A stretch of 64,000 nucleotides of DNA, taken from Castor canadensis. Its lineage: Eukaryota; Chordata; Mammalia; Rodentia; Castoridae. The DNA is taken from positions 43,876,853 to 43,940,852 of the forward strand of contig NC_133387.1 of NCBI RefSeq assembly GCF_047511655.1. The letters run 5' to 3'. The position numbers were made by a program, and so were the translations under genes. The notes beneath the pieces were generated by a model. The model made no database searches. It saw only the letters and a list, made by a program, of their open reading frames with translations, and was not told the origin of the DNA. Below are positions 24,515 to 36,320 of this stretch, piece after piece; within the stretch, counting starts at the first letter, position 1; each line of letters starts with the position of its first letter.

Positions 24515-25045
24515 TCATGCATAACTTAACAGAGATACATTCTGAGAACTGCATTGTTAGGTGATTTTGTTATTGTGCAAACATCATAGAGTGTACTTAG
24601 GTAAATCTAGGTAGTGTAACACTATACACTGTTTTAAAGTAAAATTTTTCTTATAAGTAAAAGGAATGAACTCTAAAATAATGACAAAATTATAGTATAG
24701 TAAATACATAAACCAGTAATAGTCATTTATTATCACTATCAAATATTATGCATTGTATGTAATTGCTTGTCATTGCTTGTCAGATTTTCCATGTTTTATT
24801 TTGCAGTGCTCAAGATTGATCCTGGGGACTTAAGTTACTATATTTTCATATGACTGGATGTACAGTAGGTTTCATTACACCAGCAACACCACAAATGTGT
24901 GAGTAATGCATTGTGTATAACTGTGAGTGCTACAGCATCACTAGCTGAGAAGATTTTTTTCAGCTCCATTATAATCATGTGGAACCACTATTGTATATGT
25001 AGTCTGTTATTACCTGAAACATCATCTGTGGCATATGAGTATACT
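24515..25045 (+). mobile_element. Old DNA transposon, Tigger-like
   Basis: 'taacttaacagagatacatt', 'ctgagaactgcattgttagg' and 'acatcatagagtgtacttag' at the left, and 'ttataatcatgtggaaccac', 'tattgtatatgtagtctgtt' and 'acctgaaacatcatctgtgg' at the right. I recall these ends as those of a common non-autonomous mariner/Tigger-type element with inverted ends. The middle is shortened and diverged. Family name not assigned. Confidence 0.6.
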
Positions 25046-25569
25046 TCATTTAAATAAATCATTTTAAATAACATTTGCATAGTGTTTATCATTTCCATCA
25101 CACATTAGCCCATCATGTGAGTGAATTGATCTCTTACTCCTTCCTGGGATAGAGACAGCAATAACCTAATGATAGAGTGGAAGAAAGTCTCATTTCTAAG
25201 ATATTTTCCAGGACTCACACATCCAGAAAGCAACATTCAGATTCCAGCCTTGTACTTCTGACCTAAGATCAGAAGATTTTTCCATGGTTACCAAAAATAA
25301 AAGGGGTGGAGGGAAGGAGTAGTTACACTTTCTATTGCCATTTAGCAAGAGTACACATCATGGTGATTCAGTTCTTTAAATGGACATAATCCCAAAATGG
25401 ACATTTTGTCCAGTGGGGATATTTTCAGCCTTCAATCCTGGATGTGGAATTTCAAGATGTAGCATGAATCATTATTTCCCAAAAGTTGATGACAAGCAAA
25501 TCATACCATTCATAATACAGCAAGTACTCATGTATGTAGACACTCAACTATTTATTCATCAGGGGCTTT

Positions 25570-25725
25570 AAAGTCAAATGACAATTAATTTCAAATCATA
25601 GTCTCTTAAACCTAAATTTTTTCATTCTAAATTAGAGATATTAACACTACTGTCACAGCATAATTTGAGAATCAGAGACAATGTGTATAAAGTGTTTCTT
25701 CTCAATAAATGGTATTCTTCAAGAT
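25570..25725 (+). mobile_element. MIR fragment
   Basis: 'tctcttaaacctaaattttt' (MIR 'ctctgagcctcagtttcc'), 'attagagatattaacactac', 'aatcagagacaatgtgtata' and 'cttctcaataaatggtattc' at the 3' end. Confidence 0.6.
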
Positions 25726-28700
25726 GGACATATAGATCTATGTTATTAACTTTGGATGAAAGAATTTCAAATCCAAAATTTAAATCCAGCTATAAAAAAT
25801 TGCACATTTCAGATATCATGGCACAGTGAAAGAGTGTAGACCTTGGATCCAGGCTATAGGTTCTAATCCTAGTTCTTAAACAGATGCTTTGTCCATGGGA
25901 ATGCCTTTATGGTGACTTTCCAAGTCACTCTGGCAACAAGAAACTGTTATCTTTCTGAAGTGGTTATACTACAGACATTTTTTTAATAATCCTAGTTTTA
26001 GAATGTAAAATTATGAGTTTCATCTGTTTTCACTTTTAATAAAATAGGAAGAAAAAATACCACCCAATGTCGCCCACAGAGTTGTACTATCCAAGCCATG
26101 ACATTTTTGATCTATGCTTTACAGAGCATCCCATTACAGTTTCAGAGAAATCTTTGCTTTCAATTATGACAATGACACCTTTGCTGGCCCAGAGCCATCA
26201 CCAGCTCTCAGAGCTCTGAACCATGAAGCAATATCTCTGTAACTAGGCCAAATAGGCCATGACCTGACAGGCCGTAAAGCAGTCATTATATCCTATTAAG
26301 TCTGAAATCTGCAGTTTGCATATTTTAAAACAACTATCCAGTTACACTATAGAGGTATATCTGCCAAATGAATAATGAAATTTTTAAGAGACTCTAAAAT
26401 GAACCAACATGCTTTCTACTGTGCCAAAAACAAAGTCAATTCAGATTTTATTTTCTCTCCTCCCATGTTTTTATCCTCACTCTCTAGCAGTCAGACAAAA
26501 AAATATTCCAATAACAGATTGACTTCTGCTACACGATTTACTGGATAAAACCAAGTCTGAGTTTATGTTAAGTGGATGCCAAGGCATTCTGTGCTGTGAA
26601 CTGCAGGTTGCTGCCTCATACATTTGGGTAGAAAACTGTAGATGGTTGGAACCCAACATTGCTTTGATTGGTGGATGTGACTACAAAGAGAGTTTCATAA
26701 AATGTAAAATGCTGACCAAATGAGACACTTAAATGTCAACACTCAGGAGACACTTGCTTTCGTGTTTTAAAATGTACGTGCCCCACCTCCACTACTCCTA
26801 CTCCTAGATGTGTCTAAGAAGCGCATTTCATACAGCATTAATGGTAGACATGCAAGTGACTTGAGAAAGATTTGACATAGAATATGAATGCAACTATACA
26901 ACATATCCTATTAACTCTTGCCCCACATTTTACATTTTGAGAATAAATTTTAACTACAGTCTTGAAGCTCAGTACCGATGATGTCATTAAATATTTTTCA
27001 CTTCAGTGAATTGTAACTCTGGAAAATTTGCAACTTCTCCTTTCAGCAGGGAATTAAACTTTCAGGGAATAAATTAAATTGGGTTAAAATGTCTAACACA
27101 GTTTTCAGATAAGTGCTTTATTCAAGTAGCACAGAGACATGTTAACTTTGAAATGAAACTCTAGTTAAGTAAATAACATCTGTCAAGAACCAATTGCTCA
27201 GGTGCTATACTGCTCTAAGCCTACTTTATTAATATTGGACTGTGATCTTCAGTACAGGTGCAGAAAAGAATTTTAAATGCAATTAAAGCTGAGATAGAAG
27301 GCCACACAATTATGTTTTAATCAAAAGCTGAGTTCGAGACTATTTTACATACAATATGTGCAAAAGAAGATTTTTTTCACATTCAAGTATGACTGCATAA
27401 ATACTTTATTTTGAGAGAAAGCAAATTCATTTCAAAGAGAAATGCAAAGGAAGAGCAGTTCCACATCATAAGGTATGTGATAAGCACCTAAAGAAATACT
27501 GTGTCAGGAATGTAACAGAATATTATTATGTATTAATAGTTGTAAGATTTTAAACTCAAACCCATCAAGCTGATATTATGTGTATATGCACCTGTGTGCA
27601 TGTGTACACAGATACAAACACACTTAATATATCCACATATAAACACGCACACATGAGTAATATTCACACACATGTAAATATATATACACGTGATTCATAC
27701 TTTAAATTTTATGGTTTAATATTTTTTAGAAAACCTAACATTCATTATTCTTAAGACATTTTGAATTAGACATACATTCTGTAAAAGCAAACACTTTGCT
27801 TTTATTAAATCCTCTTCAGAGGCAGTAGCAAAGTAAGTTTACTACATACTGTAAGTGCTAGGATGTAGCTAGCAGCACTAAGATGGGAGCATAAATATGG
27901 ATGATATTACAACAGACTTCTTTCTAGTGACTTCTGGTCCAGAAAGTAGAGGTACTTTCATTCTGGACTTTTAAGTAAAAAAAATGTAAAAGTCAGAACG
28001 AAGACATAGGTAGGAGCTCCTGACTAGTGATTCAAAGTTCTAATTCCATAATGGGAGCTGTAGGAGTCTTATCAGATAACATTTAAAGCATTTAAAAAAT
28101 ACATACACTATTTCAGCTGAGTCCTAGGAGCATTTCTCAGAGTTTGACTTTGAGGTCTGTCAGTCAACTCATTGGACACTTTTTGTTTTTGTTTTTTATC
28201 AATCCCAGAACTATTCTGCAGTAGGAAAACAAACATAATAAATCCTTCTTTTCAAAAAGTCGTCAGGCATATATATAGTGAGCAACTAATCACTCCTATC
28301 ATTTTGGCATTTCTTTCCCTAAAATCAGGGCAAGAATGTAGGAACTAGTACACCTGTAGACATGCCTATTTCAAGGAAAAGGATGCATCATCCCAAGGTC
28401 ATATTTCATGCTCCTTTGTAAAACTACCAAAGGAAGAAAAGTAGGGAAAGAACAACAGGACCACTTGAGCATGAGAAAAAATGGATAGCTTTAAAATCAC
28501 ATTTGACTAGTAACTTTTGCATATTATTTCCTGGGGTAAAATTGAAATTGTTTATCAACACAAATATAGGTACTGGGACACCAGGAAAATATCCTGGAGC
28601 CTTCCTGCTGTGCTAGTCAACCTTTTAGGAACCCTTAAAAGAATGATCCTGGGGAAAGAGCAAGAGGTCACAAGCCAGTGCAGCAGTGAAGGCAGGGGTG

Positions 28701-29879
28701 GAATAGGAGAACCATCCAATGGCTCAGGACAGTGGCTATTCCCCAATGATTACATAAGCATTTAAATAATTTAACACTGGTACATACTAGCTGAATATTC
28801 ACTATGCTTTTTCATCACTTACTATTCACCTTTCATCAGCCAAGAAATGTAGAACTACCAAAGTACTACCCATTTAACTCCAAAAGTCAAGAAACTCAGA
28901 ATGGCTTCAAAGCAATCGAAAATACGGAAACATAGTTTCGACTTACTTAAAATTTCTGTAATCTTTGATATTTACTCTTTGTAATATATAAGTAATATTC
29001 TTTCAATTGCTATATTATAATCAATTGTATCAAAATCTTTATTTACTTATAAATTCAATTATAAATTTTCTAAGCAATTATTTTGTCAAACTGACCTTGG
29101 TAAGAAATTATGCAGCAATGTTGATGCTTTTTGTTCCCTTGAGCCATTAATCCTAATCCTAGGATCCAAGGTTTAGGAAATCCTATATTAACTAAATTCC
29201 CTTCCCAAGCACTTTTTAGCCAAAGAATTGTGGATTTAAAGGTACATTCATGGTCATCTTAAAGAGAAGATAATATGAGAGGTTTCCTGACATTTTGGTA
29301 TATGTAATGTGCAAAAGAGTATAATGTGGAATTTTCAGGTGTGAATTTCATACCTGAAAAAATTAAGAATAATTTGAGTTTTGTAATTTTGTTTCATTAA
29401 TATGGTAAAAGTGTCAGCTCCTACTTCTTGTTGTCTTTCCCTCTGATGTCTTTGTCACCTGAAACCCACACCAGTGTTTAGTACCAACAGGCACCATCAT
29501 GTCAATACATATATATCAATCACATTTCATGTGTTCAACACTAAACTTTCTTATCAAAATTTCAAGTCCTAGTAGTGTTCTTAATTTAGGCACACATCTA
29601 CCTTCATCACTCACCTACACTGACTGTCTTTTGCACCTGCAGCTTCTTTCATTGTGATTACAAGGCTCTCTTTTTCCTCATCCGGAATTTCTCCTGAAGA
29701 CTCAAACTTTAGATTTTGATTCTTTTTTACAACTTTAGTTGCCATTAAATCATGACTCTATATGACCTTCCCAAATCACTTTATTTGGAGTTAAGAAGCA
29801 ATAATTTTGGCATTTTTGCCTTTTCATAACTGATTATAGGAGCTTGAAAAGAGACCTCGCTTGAAAATTATATACCCAT
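25726..29879. other. NXPH1 intron, long repeat-poor stretch
   Basis: Over 4 kb with no young repeat recognised. It contains a CA/TA-rich low-complexity zone (about 27575-27695). AT-rich blocks with TAAT/ATTA words occur at 26930-27370. Small open frames (26477-26659, 28517-28765 and its shadow) have no family resemblance. Confidence 0.45.
27575..27695. repeat. TG/CA and TA-rich low-complexity tract
   Basis: Alternating purine-pyrimidine words (tgtgtatatgcacctgtgtg and, farther on, atatatacacgtg) make up most of the stretch. Confidence 0.55.
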
Positions 29880-30065
29880 GAGTTCAAAGGCTGACTCTGC
29901 CATTTAATAGGGCTGTGATCGTGAGCAAGATGGCTAACTTCTCTAAAGTTCATCAAAAAAACTAAGGATGCTGATAATATAAACCATAGAGCTGAAACAA
30001 AAAATGAATGGGATAATGTTCATGAAGTATCCAGTGCAGAGAAATTATTTGGTGCAGAACTGTTA
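29880..30065 (+). mobile_element. MIR SINE
   Basis: 'ttcaaaggctgactctgcca', 'atagggctgtgatcgtgagc', 'atggctaacttctctaaagt', 'actaaggatgctgataatat' and 'tgggataatgttcatgaagt' follow the forward MIR order. Confidence 0.75.
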
Positions 30066-30393
30066 TTATTTTAGGCTTTCTTAGGTTATCATTTGACTTA
30101 ATTTGTGCTTTTCTTCTTTCCCTTATTTTATTGTGGTCTTAGATGGAAACTGTTCATGTAATTCTCAGTATCTTCCCAAAACACATTTATGAGGGAAGAA
30201 TTCTTCATTCAGTGAACACTGTACCAATATTGACTGACTTTTTGAAGGAGTTTGAGCTGCTTGCTCATTTTTCAGAGAAGATGATTTACTTTGCTATCTT
30301 AGTGTATCAGGAAAATGTAGCAAAATAAAATCTGATGAAATAATGATAATTGCTGACACCAAAATTTATTATCAAGATGATATATTTAATGCT

Positions 30394-30541
30394 GAAAAGA
30401 GAGAAGAGAGAAAGAGAGAGAGAGAAGAAGGAAGGAAGGAAGGAAGGGAAGAAGGAGGGAGGGAGTGAGGAAAGGAAGAAAGGAGAGAAGGAGGGAGGGA
30501 GGAAGGGAGGGGGGAGGGAGGGAGGGAGGAAAGGAAGGAGA
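30394..30541 (+). repeat. 148-bp homopurine tract (GA, GGAA, GGGA)
   Basis: All bases are A or G except one T at 30466. It runs from (GA)n through GGAA units to GGGA units. At 30505-30528 four or more runs of three or more G are separated by single A, a strong G-quadruplex pattern on the plus strand. The open frame across it (30350-30544) is an artefact of base composition. Confidence 0.93.
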
Positions 30542-30774
30542 TAGAATTGATCCAGAAATTAAGTATACAGAATTCTACATTGATTTAGGGACACATATGC
30601 AATTATGTTCATTGTCAATCTTAACATAAAAATGCTTGAGTTTAGTGACTTAAAGTCAATACCAGTGCTGTGCCCATATTAGCATATATCCAAGTAATCA
30701 AGCCTCACCTTTCATCTCTCTTTAGACAAAATAACCTTGAGTTTCCAAAGGAAGGAAATAAAAAAGACAAGTTG
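30542..30774. other. NXPH1 intron, short unique stretch
   Basis: Nothing recognised. Confidence 0.4.
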
Positions 30775-30905
30775 GGGCTGTGGACATGGCTTACATTGTT
30801 GAGCCACTGCCTAGCAAGTGAGAGACCTGAGTTCAAATAACAGTACTGAAAAAGAGAGAGAGACAGAGAGAGACAGAGACAGAGACAGTAAGACAGAGAT
30901 AGAGA
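30775..30905 (+). mobile_element. tRNA-derived SINE with expanded (GA/GACA)n tail
   Basis: 'ttggggctgtggacatggct', 'gagccactgcctagcaagtg' and 'gagacctgagttcaaataac' are the SINE body. The tail from about 30850 has become (agagac)n-like repeats. Confidence 0.85.
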
Positions 30906-31192
30906 GGCAGGTCAAGTGGAATTTCTGTTGGTAAAACTTAAGTGAATGGCAGATGAGTAAGAATTATTTTCTCACAACTAGATTGCCTTCAGAAGTCCTG
31001 ACCCCAGGTCTTCTCTGTTTCCATACTGTATTCTTCTCAAAATTTGCTTCCCACAATGGCTTCATAACTTCTGTAAGATATCACCTAATTCCAGTTCCTT
31101 AAGGCAAAGCCTCCTATCTAACTACCTAATCCTGTCCGTGTCACTCGTTAAAACATATTGTCAGTCTTTCCCAGTCTATTTTCATGTCCTAC

Positions 31193-31308
31193 TCTTTTTT
31201 TGAGACAGGGCCTCACTATGTAGCCCAGGCTGGCTTCATAATACCCTTGCCTCAGCCTCTCCAATGCTGGATTATAGTTGTGCATCACCAAGCCCAGCCC
31301 TTGGCTCC
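31193..31308 (-). mobile_element. B1 (7SL-derived) SINE
   Basis: 'tttttttgagacagggcctc', 'actatgtagcccaggctggc', 'ttgcctcagcctctccaatg' and 'ctggattatagttgtgcatc' are the reverse complement of a rodent B1. The small frames through 31184-31541 start in it and mean nothing. Confidence 0.92.
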
Positions 31309-33254
31309 TCGAATTCAAGTCCTTCTCATTCTACAAGGACATTCTCCACCCCTGTTGTGTGCATGCTCACACATACCATATGCTCATTCAAATGTGTATA
31401 CATATGCCCATATGTCCCCATATGGGACAGCTCTCCACCCACATTCCCACAAAACATGCATCCTCCTCAGGCACCAGTGAAGTCTTTTTCCCACCACCAA
31501 CTGTGCAACACAAGGCTGGCACCATTTATTCTGGCATATAGTCTGACACTGCTTATATCATCAGTAAACTGTATTTATGGATATGTCCTATGTTCCCAGC
31601 CAGATCATAAGATTACAAAGGAAAAAGTTGCTGCTCGCATTTTTAATTTCCAAGTCTGCCTCAATGATTGGCCCATAGGAAGGATATAGTAAATCCTTTC
31701 AGGGAAAACCACATTATTTCACATTGTAAGTAATTTTTCCAACCTACTACTAAACTAGCTACATAATACTATTTGACTGACTTTAAAGTGAAAACAAAAA
31801 ACAGGAAAAAAGAACCAAATATATAAACAGCTAGAAGGCCACTGGGGTCAACAAGTACGTATGTCAATAAAGTGTTTTCTTCTCTAGGAGTATTGAGCAT
31901 CTAGGTCACTCACACGCAGTCATTATGTGGAAATGACTCATCCTGTAGTTTTCCTTTTACTAAGAATACTCCTGGGAAATGACTTGAAAGTTATTTTGCT
32001 TTGTCTAAATGTTAAAACTGCTGAAGACAGAGGTGTAGCAGGATGTAGGAAATAAAATCTACTTTTCATGAAATGCAGTATCCTGTGTTGTCCCAAATGC
32101 AACATCTGACATGCTTTGTCCAATAACCCCATGAACAAATGCAAAAAGATTTATGTGTTTGGCAGTTGATTGCTCGTGGCCTTCAATGCCATTTGATTAA
32201 CAGGTTTCCCCTTGAGTCTGTTTTCCTAAAAAAGAACTGAAGGTTTAATTCTCCCATCCTAGAAAAATGTGCTTTTTGAAATGTAAAATTTTACAAAATG
32301 AAAATTAACCTTTGCAAACCACCCTCCCCCAACCCACTTCCATAGAAGGAGACTTGATTAAAAGATGAAAATCCACCTCAAGACACCTCAAGATTTCCAG
32401 ATCTGCAAGGGGGCCCATTTGTCCCAGCTTCCTGGGGCCATTTTAACAGCAGGCACTTTGAGCTTTTAATGAAAATAGGTTGAACAGTGTGGAATCAGGA
32501 AGCTGTCCCAACCTATCTGTCTGCCAGAACAAACTGCTCAACTTACAGCAGCCCTCCTCTTCTAATCAAGTGCTCAAACACCCCCACAAAGTATCCAAAA
32601 TGTTCTTAGAGCAAATGCTGATGCTTAAGAAGAAGGCTTTAAAAATATCAATATGGACACCACCTAATTATTCAATTCTGTTCATAGGGCAAAGAAGATT
32701 CTTTTCTGACCCCTGCAGTGATTAATTTATGCCCTGAAGCATAAGATTTGATTACCTCTCTTAGCATGTATAACTTGTGAACCTTATTACTGGTCATAAA
32801 ATTATTCAGCCACTGTAGTTGGTTCAATGGCCTCCTGAGGCAGTCAGTTCAACTACTTGGCTGCCTGCTGGTAGAGATATATAGCCTGACATTAGCTCAG
32901 AATTCACCTGCTCTTTTTTCAACAGTATGTATTTGATGTAAGTGATTTCTAAATTTTTACAAAAGTATTGCAGTTCAGTTTTAAAAGGACTAGAAAAACA
33001 ATTTGTATATAAAAGACTGAGATTCACCAGTGTTCTCATAAAATGGGATGTTTTAATTGAAGTAAATGCTCTAATGTAGTCAGAAATCTTCTGGGGTTTT
33101 CACTCTTGTTTAAAATCTTTATAAAGCACGTTAGTCCATGTTTCTGGCTCAGTAAGTACAGTATAGAGTGCTGAGTATAATTAATATTTCTTCTCTGATA
33201 ACTTCAACCCCCAGAGTGCCTCAAGATCTCCATACTGAAAATTAATTATGATGC
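31309..33254. other. NXPH1 intron, mostly unique; possible L2-like piece
   Basis: The part at about 31450-31680 has a faint L2-like flavour ('gtgaagtctttttcccacca' ... 'attggcccataggaaggata') but is too diverged to assign. 32330-32480 is a relatively GC-richer unique block. No gene recognised. Confidence 0.4.
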
Positions 33255-33400
33255 TACAGAGAAGTAGGTGGCAGAGTGGGAAGGGTGTAGATTTGCAATC
33301 CTCTAATTATATAGCCAATCCTGGAAATACTTAGGCTGTTTATTTTGGTTTCATTTCTTCATCCTTCACCTGATCCCACAAGGAGTTGATGCACCCAACA
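33255..33400 (+). mobile_element. MIR fragment
   Basis: 'gaagtaggtggcagagtggg' (MIR head), 'attatatagccaatcctgga', 'tacttaggctgtttattttg' and 'gtttcatttcttcatccttc' match the forward MIR order only loosely. Confidence 0.5.
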
Positions 33401-33754
33401 TACTACATGACAACTTTAAATGTGACAAATATCAGGACAAACGAACATGTGAATGACATACAAATGAACAAACACAAGCACGTTAAAAAATATATCAAAA
33501 ATTCTTAGGCAGTACACAAAAGTAGTAGCAAGGATCTTGGTATGTGGCCAAGGTAGAGGGAAATGGGATCAACCACAAAATGAATCGTGTTCAAAATATT
33601 AAAACATAAAACTTTTGCTTGGAGAAGTGGTTATTTTCTTGGTTACCTGTACTATCATGATGTTATTGTAATTGTTTTGTAATTGTCTCATAAAAAAGAC
33701 ACTATTAGGCAATAGTGTCCATTGCTTTCCACATTAAATGTACATATCGACCAG

Positions 33755-33865
33755 TGGGATCTGGTTATGGGCAAATTCTGACTCAGTAGGTCTACAGTTA
33801 GAGTCTGTGGTTCTGAATTTCTCACAGGCTCTTAGATAATGTCACTAAATTCATGTTGAGTAACA
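33755..33865 (+). mobile_element. hAT-Charlie type fragment (MER20-like)
   Basis: 'caaattctgactcagtaggt', 'gagtctgtggttctgaattt' and 'ctcacaggctcttagataat' then 'gttgagtaacaag' follow the text of a common MER20-type element. Confidence 0.6.
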
Positions 33866-34559
33866 AGATATGGACATTACCAAGAAAGTTTTTTTGGTGA
33901 CAATCTACCAATAATAAATATCATAATTTTCTTATAACATTCTTCATGGTATGTTGATGGCCTGCCATCAATTCAGTAAATGAAGTTCTATAAATGTAAT
34001 TCTGTGAGGTGGGAGTAGAAAAACATACATCCCAGGTACACATCTCTCTTAATGTCTGCTTTGGCCCAAGGGCAAATTTTAAAACACCTAGATAAGCAAA
34101 AGGTGAACAACATCTCTCTATTCATGTCAGATGAATGAATTAATTAGTAGACAAAGCTTTTCATATCTGTTAATTTTTCTGATTAAAGAAAAGAATTAAG
34201 AATACTTTATAGACCATAACTTGGTTCTTTGTTACTATAGTGATTCAAAATGTAGGACGAATCCTTTGTAATAGCATGTTATAAATATTTTCAGTTAAAA
34301 ATTAATCTAATTTAAAATTTGCATATTCATATACATGGGTATATATTAAATTATTTAAAGATTTATGTTTTCTATTCCGGCAAAGTTTCAAGCATTGATC
34401 ATTTTCAAAAGAAAAAAGGGAAAGCTTTTATCTGTACTATTTAAGTAATTATTCTAAACTATGTGAAAATAAAGAGCAGTAAAGGGAAATTTTTAATGTT
34501 AATTGTTTCTATAATACAATTTAATTCTTTTTTGAAGCAAGTCATGAAACGGAATCACA
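33866..34559. other. NXPH1 intron, unique sequence
   Basis: AT-rich, nothing recognised. Confidence 0.45.
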
Positions 34560-35285
34560 AAGTTTTCTTTTAGAAAAATATAAAGAATTGAAGCTAAGGA
34601 AGGTTAAATGACTTCCTCAAGGTCACACATCTAACAAATCCCAGAGTGAGGTTTGTTTTGTTTTTTTTTTTATCTTTCATTCAGTTGTGCATACAATGTT
34701 TGGGTCATTTCTCCCCCCTTCCCCTTGCCCCTTCTATTTCTCCCCACCCCCATTTCCTTCCCCCCGACCCCCTCACTTCCAGGCAGAAACTGGTTTGCCC
34801 TTATCTCTAATTTTGTGGGAGAGAGAGCATAAACAATAATAAGAAGGACCAAGGGTTTTGGCTAGTTAAGATAAGGATAGCTATACAGGAAGATTCCTCG
34901 CATTGCTTTCATGTACAGATGTGTTACATTCTAAGTTGATTCTTCTCGAACTGATCTTTTCTCTAGTTCCTGGTCCCCTTCTCCTATTGGCCTCTGTCAA
35001 TTAAAGTTTAAAGTTTCTGCATTAGTTCCTTCGCATTGAAGACATCAAATGCTATCATGTTTTTTGGGTTTCTTAATCTATCCTCATACCTCCCTAGTGT
35101 GCTCTCGCCTTATCATGTGACCAAAGTCCAATCCCCTTGCTATATTTGCCCTTGCTCTAAAGTCTGCATATGAGGGAAAACATAGGATTATTTGTCTTCT
35201 GAGCCTGGCTAACCCAGAGTGAGGTTTTTGATTATTAGATCAATGCTTATATCCCATCCATTATGCTGCTCTGCTATCATTTTTT
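34560..35285 (-). mobile_element. MIR SINE, split by an L1 insertion
   Basis: The left part (34560-34654) reads 'gaattgaagctaaggaaggt', 'taaatgacttcctcaaggtc' and 'acacatctaacaaatccc'. The right part (35213-35285) continues 'ttatatcccatccattatgc' and 'tgctctgctatca'. Joined across the L1, they make the reverse complement of one MIR. Confidence 0.85.
34655..35212 (-). mobile_element. Young L1, 5'-truncated, inserted in a MIR
   Basis: The plus strand starts with the complement of the tail (T-rich, 34655-34671), then the L1 3'UTR reverse complement: G/C-rich block at 34710-34775, 'ggtttgcccttatctctaat' and 'ttgctatatttgcccttgct'. It ends at 'ttgtcttctgagcctggct', which is the last few codons of ORF2. 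A perfect 15-bp direct repeat cccagagtgaggttt at 34640-34654 and 35213-35227 brackets it. It holds no complete ORF. Confidence 0.95.
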
Positions 35286-36233
35286 AGGTTGACCTACAGA
35301 CTCCAGCATCATTGCAATTTAATATAATGGTAAAAATGGGTAGAACAGAGGGCAGCATATTTTATACATTCACTGAATATACATTGAGAACCAATGATGT
35401 AATAATAATCATTGTCTTGGGAGAAGAAAGGTAGAACATCATAATGGGCAGCTCTGTCAACTCCTGATAGGCCACACAGTTTGGTAGAGGTAAACATGCA
35501 CTTAAAATAAATAAATATGCCCTAAAAAAACAGTCTGATTAGTTTAGTGCTACAAACACATCTGAAGGGTTTTCAGAACACAAAGGAAGTGATATTTAAG
35601 AGGGGCTTGAAAGACTGGACATATTTTGGCTAGATAGTATAGAAAAGCTGGATCTTTCAGAATCTAGAAGACTGTATGTTGAAGAGAAACTTCCTGCAAC
35701 TATAAGAAAGATGGGAAACAAGAATATATGTTTCTAACTTAAATAGCAATAATCAAAATGATACAATAAATAGTCATAACATATTAAAACTTATTTTTTA
35801 GATATTCAAATAGAATGGAATATAGTCAACCTGCCCCCAGGTGGTGCTCCAATTCCTTCTCCAAGTGGGTATGGCACCCTACCCATAGAAGACACAACAC
35901 TAACCTTGTGGTTATCTACTTAGTCACTCAAGACTAGTAGTAATTGCTAGTCTAGGCAAGGGGAAACTCTATATTTGTGATCCTGAAAATAGTCTGTATT
36001 CCTACCTCCATGGCCACTCTGTCCTTAGGCCCATCGTGTCAGATTGTGAGTGCCTGGGGAAAGAAGCAAACTGGTAAACATGGTGTGGGACATGTAGTCT
36101 ACCTGATAGGTGCACTTTACTGAATATTCACATGGAAAACAAACATCTCCATACTCTGGCCATTCCAAGACAATTGTGCGTACATCTCAACCAAGTCTTT
36201 CTTCTCAGTACTCAACTATTCATAAGAAATTTC
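35286..36233. other. NXPH1 intron, unique sequence
   Basis: Nothing recognised. The 62-codon minus frame at 35309-35497 has no family resemblance. Confidence 0.45.
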
Positions 36234-36320
36234 AGCCCAGGTATATAGCTCAGTAGAATGGCATATACTTAGCATATACAAGGCCCTAAGTTCAATTCCC
36301 CAACACAAATAAAGAAATGA
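36234..36320 (+). mobile_element. ID-type SINE
   Basis: 'cagcccaggtatatagctca', 'gtagaatggcatatacttag' and 'aaggccctaagttcaattcc', then 'caacacaaataaagaaatga'. Confidence 0.82.

Noticed and set aside
30350-30544. Arg/Lys/Glu/Gly-rich open frame
   Set aside because: Product of the homopurine tract, which contains no stop-forming T.
31184-31689. Three overlapping plus-strand frames
   Set aside because: They begin in a reverse-oriented B1 and share no protein family; composition artefact.
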